Positions 51,501-59,272 of a DNA stretch of 64,000 bases are shown here, piece by piece. The translations under genes were made by a program, and so were the position numbers. This DNA comes from Sphaerimonospora thailandensis (GTDB lineage Bacteria > Actinomycetota > Actinomycetes > Streptosporangiales > Streptosporangiaceae). The notes under the pieces are model-generated. The model was not told the origin of the DNA. It saw nothing but the letters and a program-made list of their open reading frames with translations, and searched no databases. The stretch lies in assembly GCF_016863115.1 (NCBI RefSeq), contig NZ_BOOG01000009.1, positions 1 through 64,000 of the forward strand. Reading direction: 5' to 3'. The stretch's first letter is position 1, and each line of letters begins with the position of its first letter.

Positions 51501-53783
51501 TTACAGGCCGTACTCCTTGGAGATGCGCTCGTGCCGCTCCGCCTCGATCCCGACCTCACGCGCCAGGTCAAGCCAGGCCAGCGGGTGGGACCACTGCTCG
51601 GTGACGTCGTCGAGCACCGCGTCGAGCTCGGCCGGCCGCACCGTGGGCGGGATCGCCACCCAGCCGAACACGCCGGACAGCCGCTCACCGGTCGCGGGAT
51701 GGGTGACCGTGTAGTTCTCGTCACTGTAGACCCACATGGGCCAGCCCCGCTCGGCCAGCACCTCGTTGAACTCCGCCCACTCCTCCTCAGAGGGTGCGGC
51801 TCCGTCGAAGAACCAACTCGTGTAACCGCCCGGCCGCAGCATGGTCACCCCGGCGAACGGGATGACGAAGCTCTCACGCTCCTGCTCGTTCTCCGGGATC
51901 GGCTCCAGCGGACGGGGATCGATGACGATCACATCACCCGCGTTGTACTCCATGCCGCGCGGCTGCGGGATGGCCAGCCTGGCCGTGGCCGGGCCGGTCC
52001 GCACCGCGAGCACCTCACGCTGGCTGCCGTCGGGAGCCGGCAGGATGGCCCGGACCAGGTGCCACTCCTCCTCGATCGGGCCCTCCGCCGACTGGATCGG
52101 CATGCCCAGCTTGGCGGCGCCGGCTCGGACGGTCGGCCAGTCCTCGATGGCGGTGGACAGGACGATGATCCGCCAGGTGTCCTCTTCCTCGCCCTCGCCT
52201 GACTCCAGCAGCGGCCGGAGGATCTCGGCGGCCTTGGCGTTGTCGCCCAGTTGCTGGGCCGCACCGGACCACAGTCGGCGCGCCTCGACCGTCGGATCGG
52301 CGGCGACGGCCCGCTCGCCCTCGGCGGCGGTCTCCTCCCAGCGCTCGCGGGCGCGGTAGAGCCGGGCCAGGGTCAGGTGCGACCCGGTCTCCGGCAGGCG
52401 GGCGGCGAGCCGCTCGACACGCTCGTCCTGTCCGGCCTCGATCAGCAGACCGGTGAGGTAGGCGATGTCCTCGTCCGAGGCGGCGACCGGGTCCCCGTCC
52501 TCCGCGATCATCTTCCAGTAGATGTCGGCGCCGATGGGCGCGTACCCGAGGAACCCGAGCGTCGTGGTGTGACGGCGGGTCGCCTCCAGATCGGTGCCGG
52601 ACAGCGACCACAGCCACCCGACCCACCGCTCGGGGTCGGCGGTACGGCCGTCGGCGGCGTCGAAGTAGGCGACCAGCTCGTCCTGGGGGCCGGGCAGCGG
52701 CGACTCGGCCGCGGCGTCAGCCGTCGCACGCAACTCGGCGACCCGCTCGGCGAGGCCCTCGGCGCCGCTGAGGTCGGCCAGCACGGACTCCGCGTAGTCG
52801 GCGAGCAGCCGGGCCTGCCAGACGCCCTGCCGGGCCACGGCGAGCCGACCGGCCGTGAGCGCCAGCTCGAAGCGTGCGCGGTGCCCGCCCATCGTCTCGA
52901 AGTAGGTGATCCACTGCCGGAGGATGCGGCCGAGCTGCCAGGAGTTGGTGATGGAACCGCTCGACGCGAGCAGGCTGACCGCGTGTGCCCACTCCACCCA
53001 CTCGCGGGGGTGCTCCCCGATGACGTCGAGGTCCGGCAGCGCCTCCACCGCCTCCTCGGTGCGGTCTTCGGTGGCCAGGATCAGCGACTTGAGCAGGTTC
53101 TCACGGCGGTCCTTCGCGACGGGGTCGTCCGGCTTGAAGCCGGTGGCGGCCTCCAGCCTCTCCAGCGCGTCCTGCGTCCGGCCGGCGGCCAGCAGCGCGC
53201 GGGCCGAGGCGGCGGCCAGTTCCCAGCTCGCCTCGCTGCCGGACTCGCGCAGCCGGTTGACGGCGGTCTCGGCATAGGCGACGGCCTCGGCCGCCTTCCC
53301 TGCGTCGAGCAGCGCGGCGACGTACTGAGTGATCAGACCGGAGAACGCGGGCGACTCGGGCCCGACTCCGCTGAGCGCGGCATTGAGCGCGGCCATCCGC
53401 TCACCCGCCAGGCCCGGGCCGTCGGTGTTCGCCTGGGTGATCGCGAGCACCTCGACGGCGGCGGAGGCGGACGGGCAGTCACGGACGTCGGCACGGCCGG
53501 CGAACTCCACCAGGGCCGCCGCGTCGTCGAGTGCGACCGCCCCGTTGGCCCGGTCGCCAACCCTGCCGATCATGTGCCAGTAGCGGGCGAACAGTTCCAG
53601 CCAGGGCTGTTCCAGGGTCTCGGCGTGCTGGGCGATGGCCGGTGCCATGACGTCCAGCTGGGCATACCGGCCCTCCAGCGCCTGCGCCGGGATGTCGCTC
53701 AGCGCCATGGCCAGCCCCATGTTGCCGGTCTCGTGCAGTTCACGCTGGGTGCCACCGACCCAAGCCCAGATGTCGACGTCCAT
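51501..53783 (-). CDS. Large TPR-like repeat protein, unknown function
   Basis: A 760-residue acidic, soluble protein without signal peptide or membrane segment. Residues about 60-560 are helical repeats resembling tetratricopeptide units, for example EAVAYAETAVNRLRESG, ALLAAGRTQDALERLEAA, LARLYRARERWEETAAEGERA and QLGDNAKAAEILRPLLE. The last 200 residues (from WHLVRAILP) form a beta-rich domain that I do not recognise, with WVAIPPTVRPAELDAVLDD near the end. No partner gene is adjacent. It may be a scaffold or a helper in a protein complex; no function is assigned. Confidence 0.7.
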   Translation of the reverse strand: MDVDIWAWVGGTQRELHETGNMGLAMALSDIPAQALEGRYAQLDVMAPAIAQHAETLEQPWLELFARYWHMIGRVGDRANGAVALDDAAALVEFAGRADVRDCPSASAAVEVLAITQANTDGPGLAGERMAALNAALSGVGPESPAFSGLITQYVAALLDAGKAAEAVAYAETAVNRLRESGSEASWELAAASARALLAAGRTQDALERLEAATGFKPDDPVAKDRRENLLKSLILATEDRTEEAVEALPDLDVIGEHPREWVEWAHAVSLLASSGSITNSWQLGRILRQWITYFETMGGHRARFELALTAGRLAVARQGVWQARLLADYAESVLADLSGAEGLAERVAELRATADAAAESPLPGPQDELVAYFDAADGRTADPERWVGWLWSLSGTDLEATRRHTTTLGFLGYAPIGADIYWKMIAEDGDPVAASDEDIAYLTGLLIEAGQDERVERLAARLPETGSHLTLARLYRARERWEETAAEGERAVAADPTVEARRLWSGAAQQLGDNAKAAEILRPLLESGEGEEEDTWRIIVLSTAIEDWPTVRAGAAKLGMPIQSAEGPIEEEWHLVRAILPAPDGSQREVLAVRTGPATARLAIPQPRGMEYNAGDVIVIDPRPLEPIPENEQERESFVIPFAGVTMLRPGGYTSWFFDGAAPSEEEWAEFNEVLAERGWPMWVYSDENYTVTHPATGERLSGVFGWVAIPPTVRPAELDAVLDDVTEQWSHPLAWLDLAREVGIEAERHERISKEYGL

Positions 53784-53887
53784 GAGCAGTCAGTCTGCCA
53801 GGTCGCCGACCATGTCCAAAACAGCCCACGGCGCGTCCCGAACAGCCCAGGGTGCCAAAGCCTGCCTCCGATCCTCACCTGTGCCGT

Positions 53888-53941
53888 GTGAACAGCACGG
53901 TCGTGAACAGCACGGTCATATACACGGTCATATACACGGAC
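53888..53941. repeat. Tandem repeats upstream of the TPR-like gene
   Basis: GTGAACAGCACGGTC occurs twice in a row (53888, 53903), followed by ATATACACGGTC and ATATACACGGAC (53918, 53930). This is a 15-bp and a 12-bp doublet side by side. Confidence 0.8.
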
Positions 53942-53950
53942 ATGTAACAG

Positions 53951-53986
53951 CCGCGGCGCCGCACCATGCGAGGTGCGGCGCCGCGG
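53951..53986 (-). terminator. Protease gene terminator
   Basis: A perfect 15-bp GC-rich stem (53951-53965 with 53972-53986) and 6-nt loop lie 36 bp after the protease stop. Confidence 0.85.
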
Positions 53987-54022
53987 TCGCTGCGGAAAAT
54001 CAGCTAACGACAGGCGAGGGGA

Positions 54023-55402
54023 TCAGATCCGCTGCCAGAGCGCGGGCACGTTCGGCGGCTCCCAGCCCGGCAGGGAGGTGTGCGACTGGAGGCACCGGTA
54101 GGTGGCGCCGCCGTAGGTCACCGTGGATCCCGCGGTGTACGAGGTGTACGTCTTCCAGGTGCCGCCGGGGTTGGGCGGGGTCGTCGGGCCGGTCGTCGGG
54201 CCGGTCGTCGGGCCCGCCGTCGGGCCGGGGTTGCTGCCCGGGGTCTTCAGCGTGAGGCCGTAGACCGAGAGGATCTCGTTGACCGGCTGGTAGTAGGTGG
54301 TGCCGCCGCTGCTGCAGTTGCCACTGCCGCCGGAGGTCACGCCCTGTGCCTGGTCACCGGAGATGAACGAGCCGCCCGAGTCGCCGGGCTCGGCGCACAC
54401 GCTGGTGCGGGTCACGCCGCTGACGGTGCCCTGGGAGTAGGTGACGCTGGTGTTGTGCTGCTGGACGGTGCCGCAGTGCCAGCCGGTGGTCGAGCCCGAC
54501 CGGCAGATCGAGGCGCCGACGAGCGCCTGGGTCGAGCCGCGGACGGTCAGGTTGCCGCCGTTCTGGTTCACGTACGGCTGGGCGGTCCAGCTGCTGTTCG
54601 CCGCGACCCACGCGTAGTCGTTGCCGGGGAACGACGAGCCCTGGAAGGTGCCCTGGGCGACCCGGTTGGAGCCGCTGGTGGAGGCGCCGGTGTTGCCGCA
54701 GTGACCAGCGGTCACGAAGCCCTGCGTGGTGCCCCGGGTCACCGGGAAGCCGATCGAGCAGCGGCTGCCGCTGCCGATGTAGTAGGCGTCGCCGCCGCGC
54801 AGGTCGTAGTAGGTCTGCGGCTGCTCGCTGGACTTCTCGACGCGGACGATCGAGCTGTCGAGGCCGCTGGCCGCGACGAACTTCTCGGCCGCCGCCGGCT
54901 CGGAGGACAGCACGACGACGCTGTTGTTCTGCACGTCGACGTACCAGACGGGCGCCGTCTTGGGAGCCTTGCTCGCGGCCCGGTCGAGGGCGTTCTTGGC
55001 CGAGACGAGCTTGGCGTACGGGTGCCTGACCACCTTGGCCTCCGCACCCTCCGCCGCGATGTCGGACTTCGCGGCCGAGTCGGTGGTGGCGACCACGAGC
55101 TTGGCGTCCGGGCCGGCGAGCCAGGAGCCGGCGAACCGGTTGCCGAGCCTGCCGCGCAGCCTGGCCTCGGAACGGGTGGCGCGATCCTCGTTGGCCAGCC
55201 GAGTCCTGGCCTGGTCGGCGTTGAGGCCGAGGTCACGCTGCATCGCCTGGACCAGGCCGGCCGGGGGGTCGCCCGCGGGGGCCTGGGCTGCCGCCTGCTC
55301 CTGCGCGGTCGGGCCGGGTTCGGCAACAGCCGCGCCGATCGGAATCGTGAGTCCGGCGGCCACCAGGGCACCGGCCACGATGAGGGAGTTCCTCCGGAAC
55401 AT
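54023..55402 (-). CDS. Streptogrisin-type S1 protease with chitin-binding domain
   Basis: A secreted, self-maturing serine protease of 459 residues: signal peptide (1-27), an alpha-lytic-type prodomain (about 50-195; VVRHPYAKLVSAKNALDRAA), and a chymotrypsin-like domain with His in TAGHCG, Asp in GNDYAWV and Ser in EPGDSGGSF. A PTTGPTTGPTT linker and a C-terminal CBM5/12-like chitin-binding domain (YTAGSTVTYGGATYRCLQSHTS... ending PALW) follow. This resembles Streptomyces griseus protease C. AAGGAGA precedes ATG 55402. With the chitinase it suggests attack on chitin-protein material. Confidence 0.94.
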   Translation of the reverse strand: MFRRNSLIVAGALVAAGLTIPIGAAVAEPGPTAQEQAAAQAPAGDPPAGLVQAMQRDLGLNADQARTRLANEDRATRSEARLRGRLGNRFAGSWLAGPDAKLVVATTDSAAKSDIAAEGAEAKVVRHPYAKLVSAKNALDRAASKAPKTAPVWYVDVQNNSVVVLSSEPAAAEKFVAASGLDSSIVRVEKSSEQPQTYYDLRGGDAYYIGSGSRCSIGFPVTRGTTQGFVTAGHCGNTGASTSGSNRVAQGTFQGSSFPGNDYAWVAANSSWTAQPYVNQNGGNLTVRGSTQALVGASICRSGSTTGWHCGTVQQHNTSVTYSQGTVSGVTRTSVCAEPGDSGGSFISGDQAQGVTSGGSGNCSSGGTTYYQPVNEILSVYGLTLKTPGSNPGPTAGPTTGPTTGPTTPPNPGGTWKTYTSYTAGSTVTYGGATYRCLQSHTSLPGWEPPNVPALWQRI

Positions 55403-55493
55403 GCAGTGTCTCCTTGAGAGAGCTGGGGGATGCCCCTCAAGGTAGCTGCGACCAGTTCTTTTAGGTATCTACCGTTTATCCCCTATCGCGGCG

Positions 55494-56363
55494 TTATGGC
55501 GTGGCCGAAAATGCGGGGACCGCGGGGTTTCCATGAGCGGATCCTGATTCGAGGAGTCCCGGCTCGATGACCCCGGACGCGACGAGTACGGCGGGGCCCG
55601 ACAGGTAGCTCGTGTCCGCGTCGAGGGTGACGGTGACCGAGCCGCCCAGCACGCGGACCTGCCAGGCGCCGGTCGGCTCCCCGGCTGCGCGGGCGGCGGC
55701 CACCGCGGTGGCGACCGCCCCGGTACCGCACGACCGGGTCTCCCCCGAGCCCCGCTCGTGCACCCGCATGGCGACAGCGTGATCACCTACCACGTTGATC
55801 AGTTCGACGTTGACGCCATGGGGGTAGACCTCCCGGTCGAACTCCGGCTCCCGGCCGAGGTCGAGGCCGGCGACAGGGTCGTCGATCAGGCAGGCCAGGT
55901 GCGGGTTGCCCATGTTCACGTTGAGGCCGTCGTACGTCCGCCCGGCGACGGTCGTACGGCTCTCGCCCAGGATCCGGGGCCGGCCCATGTCGACGGTGAC
56001 GTCCCCGGTCCCGCCGAGCCGTACGCGCTTGATCCCACCCCGGGTGGCGATGCCGAACTCCCCGGCCGCGGCCAGTCCCGCGTCGACGAGGTAGCGGGCG
56101 AACACGCGCACGCCGTTGCCGCACATCTCGGCGATCCCGCCGTCGGCGTTGCGGTAGTCCATGAACCACTCGGCCGCCCCGGCCAGATCGGCGACCTCGG
56201 CACAGCGCTCGGTACGCACGACCCGCAGCACGCCGTCGGCGCCGATCCCGGCGCGGCGGTCGCACAGCGCGGCGACCTTCGCCGGGGTCAACTCCAGCCG
56301 GGCGTCCGGGTCCGGCAGGATGACGAAGTCATTCTCGGTGCCGTGTCCCTTGACGAAGCGCAT
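55494..56363 (-). CDS. dapF: Diaminopimelate epimerase
   Basis: A cofactor-free epimerase that turns LL- into meso-diaminopimelate for lysine and peptidoglycan. The 289-residue protein keeps both catalytic cysteines, in AEMCGNGVR and TRSCGTGAVA, and the N-terminal FVKGHGTENDFV. ATG 56363 lies 1 nt after the miaA stop, so the two are co-translated. In relatives hflX follows directly; here the gene is followed by the accessory region. Confidence 0.96.
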   Translation of the reverse strand: MRFVKGHGTENDFVILPDPDARLELTPAKVAALCDRRAGIGADGVLRVVRTERCAEVADLAGAAEWFMDYRNADGGIAEMCGNGVRVFARYLVDAGLAAAGEFGIATRGGIKRVRLGGTGDVTVDMGRPRILGESRTTVAGRTYDGLNVNMGNPHLACLIDDPVAGLDLGREPEFDREVYPHGVNVELINVVGDHAVAMRVHERGSGETRSCGTGAVATAVAAARAAGEPTGAWQVRVLGGSVTVTLDADTSYLSGPAVLVASGVIEPGLLESGSAHGNPAVPAFSATP

Positions 56364-56364
56364 G

Positions 56365-57333
56365 TCACAGAAGTCTAGAGCGTTCCGGATTCGGCGTGTC
56401 CGCCCCAGTGCCCGGTCCGCCCCAGCGCCCGGTCCGCTCCAGCGCCCGGTCCACGAGGTCGGCGAAGGCCGCCGAGCCGGCGCCCGGGTCGAACGGCAGC
56501 CACACGACCCGGGGATCCCGGCGGAACCAGGACTCCTGGCGGCGGGCGAACCTGCGGGTCGCCCGCACGGTCTCCTCGCGGGCCTGCTCCTCGGTCCACT
56601 CCCCGGACAGGAAGCGCAGGACCTGGGCATAGCCGAGCGCCCGGCTCGCCGTCCGTCCCTCGGCCAGGCCCTGCTCCAGCAGACCGCGGACCTCGTCCAC
56701 CAGCCCGGCCTCCCACATGCGGGCGACCCTCAGCTCGATCCGCTCGTCGAGCACCGGCCGGGGCACCTCGACCCCGATCTGCACGCTCTCGTACACCGAG
56801 TCGTACGACGGCATCGTGGCGGAGAAGGGCCGGCCGGTCAGCTCGATCACCTCGAGGGCCCGGACGATCCGGCGGCCGTTGCTCGGCAGGATCGTCTCGG
56901 CCGCCACCGGGTCCCGACTCTTGAGCCGGTCGTACAGCACGGCCGGGCCGACCTCGGCGAGCTCCCGCTCCAGCCGGGCGCGCGACTCCGGGTCGGTGCC
57001 GGGGAACTCCAGATCGTCGAGGACGGCCCGGACGTAGAGCCCCGACCCGCCGGCCAGGATCGGCGTCCGCCCCCGCGCGAGCAGGTCCTCGACCAGCGGC
57101 CGGGCCAGCCGCTGATATTCGGCGACGCTGGCGGCCTGAGTCACCGGCCAGATGTCGAGGAGGTGATGCGGCACGCCCCGCCGCTCGGCGTGGGACAGCT
57201 TGGCCGTGCCGATGTCCATGCCCCGATAGAGCTGCATCGAGTCGGTGTTGATGACCTCGCCGTCCAGCCGGAGCGCCAACTCGACGGCCAGATCGGACTT
57301 TCCTGCCGCCGTGGCGCCCACGACCGCGATCAC
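56365..57333 (-). CDS. miaA: tRNA dimethylallyltransferase
   Basis: It adds a dimethylallyl group to A37 of tRNAs reading UNN codons; MiaB then methylthiolates it. The 322-residue protein has the P-loop GATAAGKSD, the DSMQLYRGMDIGTAK segment, GGSGLYVRAVLDDLEFPG and FARRQESWFRRD. GTG 57333 was chosen because AGGAG lies 8 nt upstream; GTG 57360 is further out. Downstream dapF follows without a gap. Confidence 0.95.
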   Translation of the reverse strand: MIAVVGATAAGKSDLAVELALRLDGEVINTDSMQLYRGMDIGTAKLSHAERRGVPHHLLDIWPVTQAASVAEYQRLARPLVEDLLARGRTPILAGGSGLYVRAVLDDLEFPGTDPESRARLERELAEVGPAVLYDRLKSRDPVAAETILPSNGRRIVRALEVIELTGRPFSATMPSYDSVYESVQIGVEVPRPVLDERIELRVARMWEAGLVDEVRGLLEQGLAEGRTASRALGYAQVLRFLSGEWTEEQAREETVRATRRFARRQESWFRRDPRVVWLPFDPGAGSAAFADLVDRALERTGRWGGPGTGADTPNPERSRLL

Positions 57334-57389
57334 TGGTTGCTCTCCTGGTTGCCGGCCCACACCGTCCAGTGTGGCAGTGCCGGGAAGCG

Positions 57390-57452
57390 CAGATGTCCCG
57401 GTGGTCAGATGTGCCGGTGTCAGATGTGCCGGTGGTCAGATGTGCCAGTCGA
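57390..57452. repeat. 15-16-bp tandem repeat, 4 copies, at the 3' end of the alkyltransferase gene
   Basis: Copies of CAGATGTGCCGGTGGT begin at 57390 (variant), 57406 (one base short), 57421 and 57437 (variant). On the minus strand the 57437 copy, with the base before it, encodes the last residues (DWHI) and stop of the alkyltransferase gene. The other copies fill the gap before miaA. Confidence 0.85.
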
Positions 57453-57966
57453 GCGTCGGCGGAAGATGGCCTTCGAGGGTCAGCAGCCAACGCTTGGACT
57501 CCACGCCGTCGCCGCCGCTGAACCCGCCCAGACCGTTGCCCGCGACCACCCGGTGGCACGGCACGATGATCGGGATCGGGTTGCCACCCATGATCGCCCC
57601 GATGCCGCGGGCCGGGACGCCGGTCCCGCTACTGGCCGCCAGCTCTCCGTATGTCACGACTTTTCCGTACGGAACGGTCGCGAAGAGCGTGCCGAGGACC
57701 TGACGCTGGAGCGTCGAGGTGAGCCGCCAGTCGACCGGGACGCCGAACTCCCGCAGGTCACCATGGAAGTAGGCGGCGAGCTCGGCGCGGGCGGGAGCCG
57801 TACGGGCGGGATCGTCGGCCACGGCCAGCCCGAGGCGGGCGGCGATGCGTGTCCGTACCCGCGGATCGTCGCGGAAGTGCGTGGCGACGACGCCCTCCTC
57901 CGTCACGGCCGCGAGCACGTCGCCGAGCCGGGTCGGGACGCTCCCGAACGCTACGGTTTCCCCCAC
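57436..57966 (-). CDS. ogt: Methylated-DNA-protein-cysteine methyltransferase
   Basis: A suicide repair protein that takes methyl groups from O6-methylguanine. The 176-residue product has the active site IIVPCHRVV, the helix-turn-helix TVPYGKVVTYGELAASSG and GNPIPI, and the C-terminal GGFSGGDGVESKRWLL. GTG 57966 has GGAG at good spacing; GTG 58002 would add 12 residues. It lacks the N-terminal Ada regulatory domain. The gene end is copied in a tandem repeat before miaA. Confidence 0.92.
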   Translation of the reverse strand: MGETVAFGSVPTRLGDVLAAVTEEGVVATHFRDDPRVRTRIAARLGLAVADDPARTAPARAELAAYFHGDLREFGVPVDWRLTSTLQRQVLGTLFATVPYGKVVTYGELAASSGTGVPARGIGAIMGGNPIPIIVPCHRVVAGNGLGGFSGGDGVESKRWLLTLEGHLPPTLDWHI

Positions 57967-58019
57967 TCGTCCATTCTCCACCGGGATCGGCACGACACGC
58001 ACGGAAGTTCAGGGCGAGA

Positions 58020-58964
58020 TCAGGGCGCCCACTTCGGCGCTATGTCCCTTTTGGGCACGGGGATCCGCATGAGGTCGCGCGCCACGATCACGTCCCCCGC
58101 GTACGTCTCGCGGACCTCGGCGACGAACCGGGGCTCGTCTTCGAAGGAGTAGCGCTCGGAGAAGTGGGTCAGCACGAGACGCCGCACCCCGCACTCCGCC
58201 GCCACCCGGCCGGCCTGCGCCGCGGTGAGGTGCCCGTAGGCGACGGCCAGTTCCGCCTCGGCGGACAGGAACGTCGACTCGATCACCAGCAGGTCCACGC
58301 CGTCGGCCAGCGCGAACACCCCGTCGCACAGCCGGGTGTCCATCACGAACGCGGCGCTTTGGCCCGGGCGTGGCGCGCTGCATTCGGCCAGCGTCACCGT
58401 CGAGCCATCGGGCAGGGTGAGCGAGCCGCGCCGCTGCAACTCGCCGACCATCGGCCCGTGCACACCCCGCCGGGCCAGCTCCTCGGGCAGCATCCGGCGG
58501 CCGGCCGGCTCGTCCAGGCGGTAGCCGTACGACTCGATGGGGTGTGACAGCGGCCGGGCGGTGAGCGTCACCGGACCGGCCGGCCACTCGACCAGATCAC
58601 CGGAGACCGGGCGTCGGACGATCACAGCGGTGTCGCCGAAGGAGGTGGCGTGGCGCAGCCGCCGCCAGTAGTGCTCGCCGGCCGCTGGATAGGCGGCCTG
58701 GACCTGGTGGTCCACCCGATCTCGCGCGATGCGCTGGATCACCCCGGGCACACCGAGGCAGTGGTCGCCGTGGAAGTGCGTCACGCAGATCCAGGTGAGG
58801 TCGTGCGAGCCCACCCCGGCGTGCACCATCTGCCGCTGGGTGCCCTCCCCCGGGTCGAACAGGAAGCCCTCGCCGTCCCAGCGCAGCAGATACCCGTTGT
58901 GGTTGCGATGCCGGGTGGGGACGGCGCTCGACGTACCCAGGACGACCAGTTCGCGAACGGACAC
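58020..58964 (-). CDS. rnz: Ribonuclease Z
   Basis: A metallo-beta-lactamase-fold endonuclease that trims the 3' ends of tRNA precursors. The 314-residue protein has [19 protein letters not shown], the metal motif [21 protein letters not shown] and [12 protein letters not shown] 58964 is set by TAGCAT 7 nt upstream, a leaderless layout. It precedes the alkyltransferase gene on the same strand and is divergent from the nitric oxide reductase. Confidence 0.93.
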   Translation of the reverse strand: MSVRELVVLGTSSAVPTRHRNHNGYLLRWDGEGFLFDPGEGTQRQMVHAGVGSHDLTWICVTHFHGDHCLGVPGVIQRIARDRVDHQVQAAYPAAGEHYWRRLRHATSFGDTAVIVRRPVSGDLVEWPAGPVTLTARPLSHPIESYGYRLDEPAGRRMLPEELARRGVHGPMVGELQRRGSLTLPDGSTVTLAECSAPRPGQSAAFVMDTRLCDGVFALADGVDLLVIESTFLSAEAELAVAYGHLTAAQAGRVAAECGVRRLVLTHFSERYSFEDEPRFVAEVRETYAGDVIVARDLMRIPVPKRDIAPKWAP

Positions 58965-58971
58965 ACTCGCG

Positions 58972-58977
58972 ATGCTA
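58972..58977 (-). promoter_or_regulatory. -10 element of rnz (TAGCAT)
   Basis: TAGCAT on the minus strand ends 7 nt before GTG 58964. It decides that start against upstream in-frame codons. Confidence 0.5.
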
Positions 58978-59121
58978 GGCGCTGCTTCCGTCGGCGGCCC
59001 CATCTCTCACGACATGAGCAGAAGATCACCGCGACGGTAATTTAACTGTCAACTTTGTAAAAAAACAATCGGGCACCCTTGGCGATCCACCGGGTCTCCG
59101 AAGATCAAAAGAGTCTCGCTG

Positions 59122-59219
59122 TCGTACAAAATCCCAGGTGGAGCGGGGATTTCAGGTGCGATCCGACACTGAAGGAGGGCGAGTGAAGGACCGCTGTTCA
59201 CCGCGGGTAGTTTGTACAA
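59122..59219 (+). promoter_or_regulatory. Paired GTACAA motifs upstream of norB
   Basis: TCGTACAA (59122-59129) and the perfect palindrome TTGTACAA (59212-59219) lie 90 bp apart in an AT-richer stretch before norB. They could bind a nitric oxide or redox regulator, but match no consensus that I can name with confidence. Confidence 0.3.
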
Positions 59220-59266
59220 CATTCTTCGTGAAAAAACTAAAGCAGTCAGGCGCCCAGGGAGGATGA
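59183..59266 (+). CDS. 27-residue ORF directly upstream of norB
   Basis: GTG 59183 has GGAGGG 3 nt upstream (rather close) and encodes MKDRCSPRVVCTTFFVKKL followed by KQSGAQGG, stopping 6 nt before the norB start. It has two cysteines and is basic. It could be a leader peptide that couples norB translation, or a real small protein. Nothing comparable is known to me. Confidence 0.4.
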   Translation: MKDRCSPRVVCTTFFVKKLKQSGAQGG

Positions 59267-59272
59267 GCGAGG

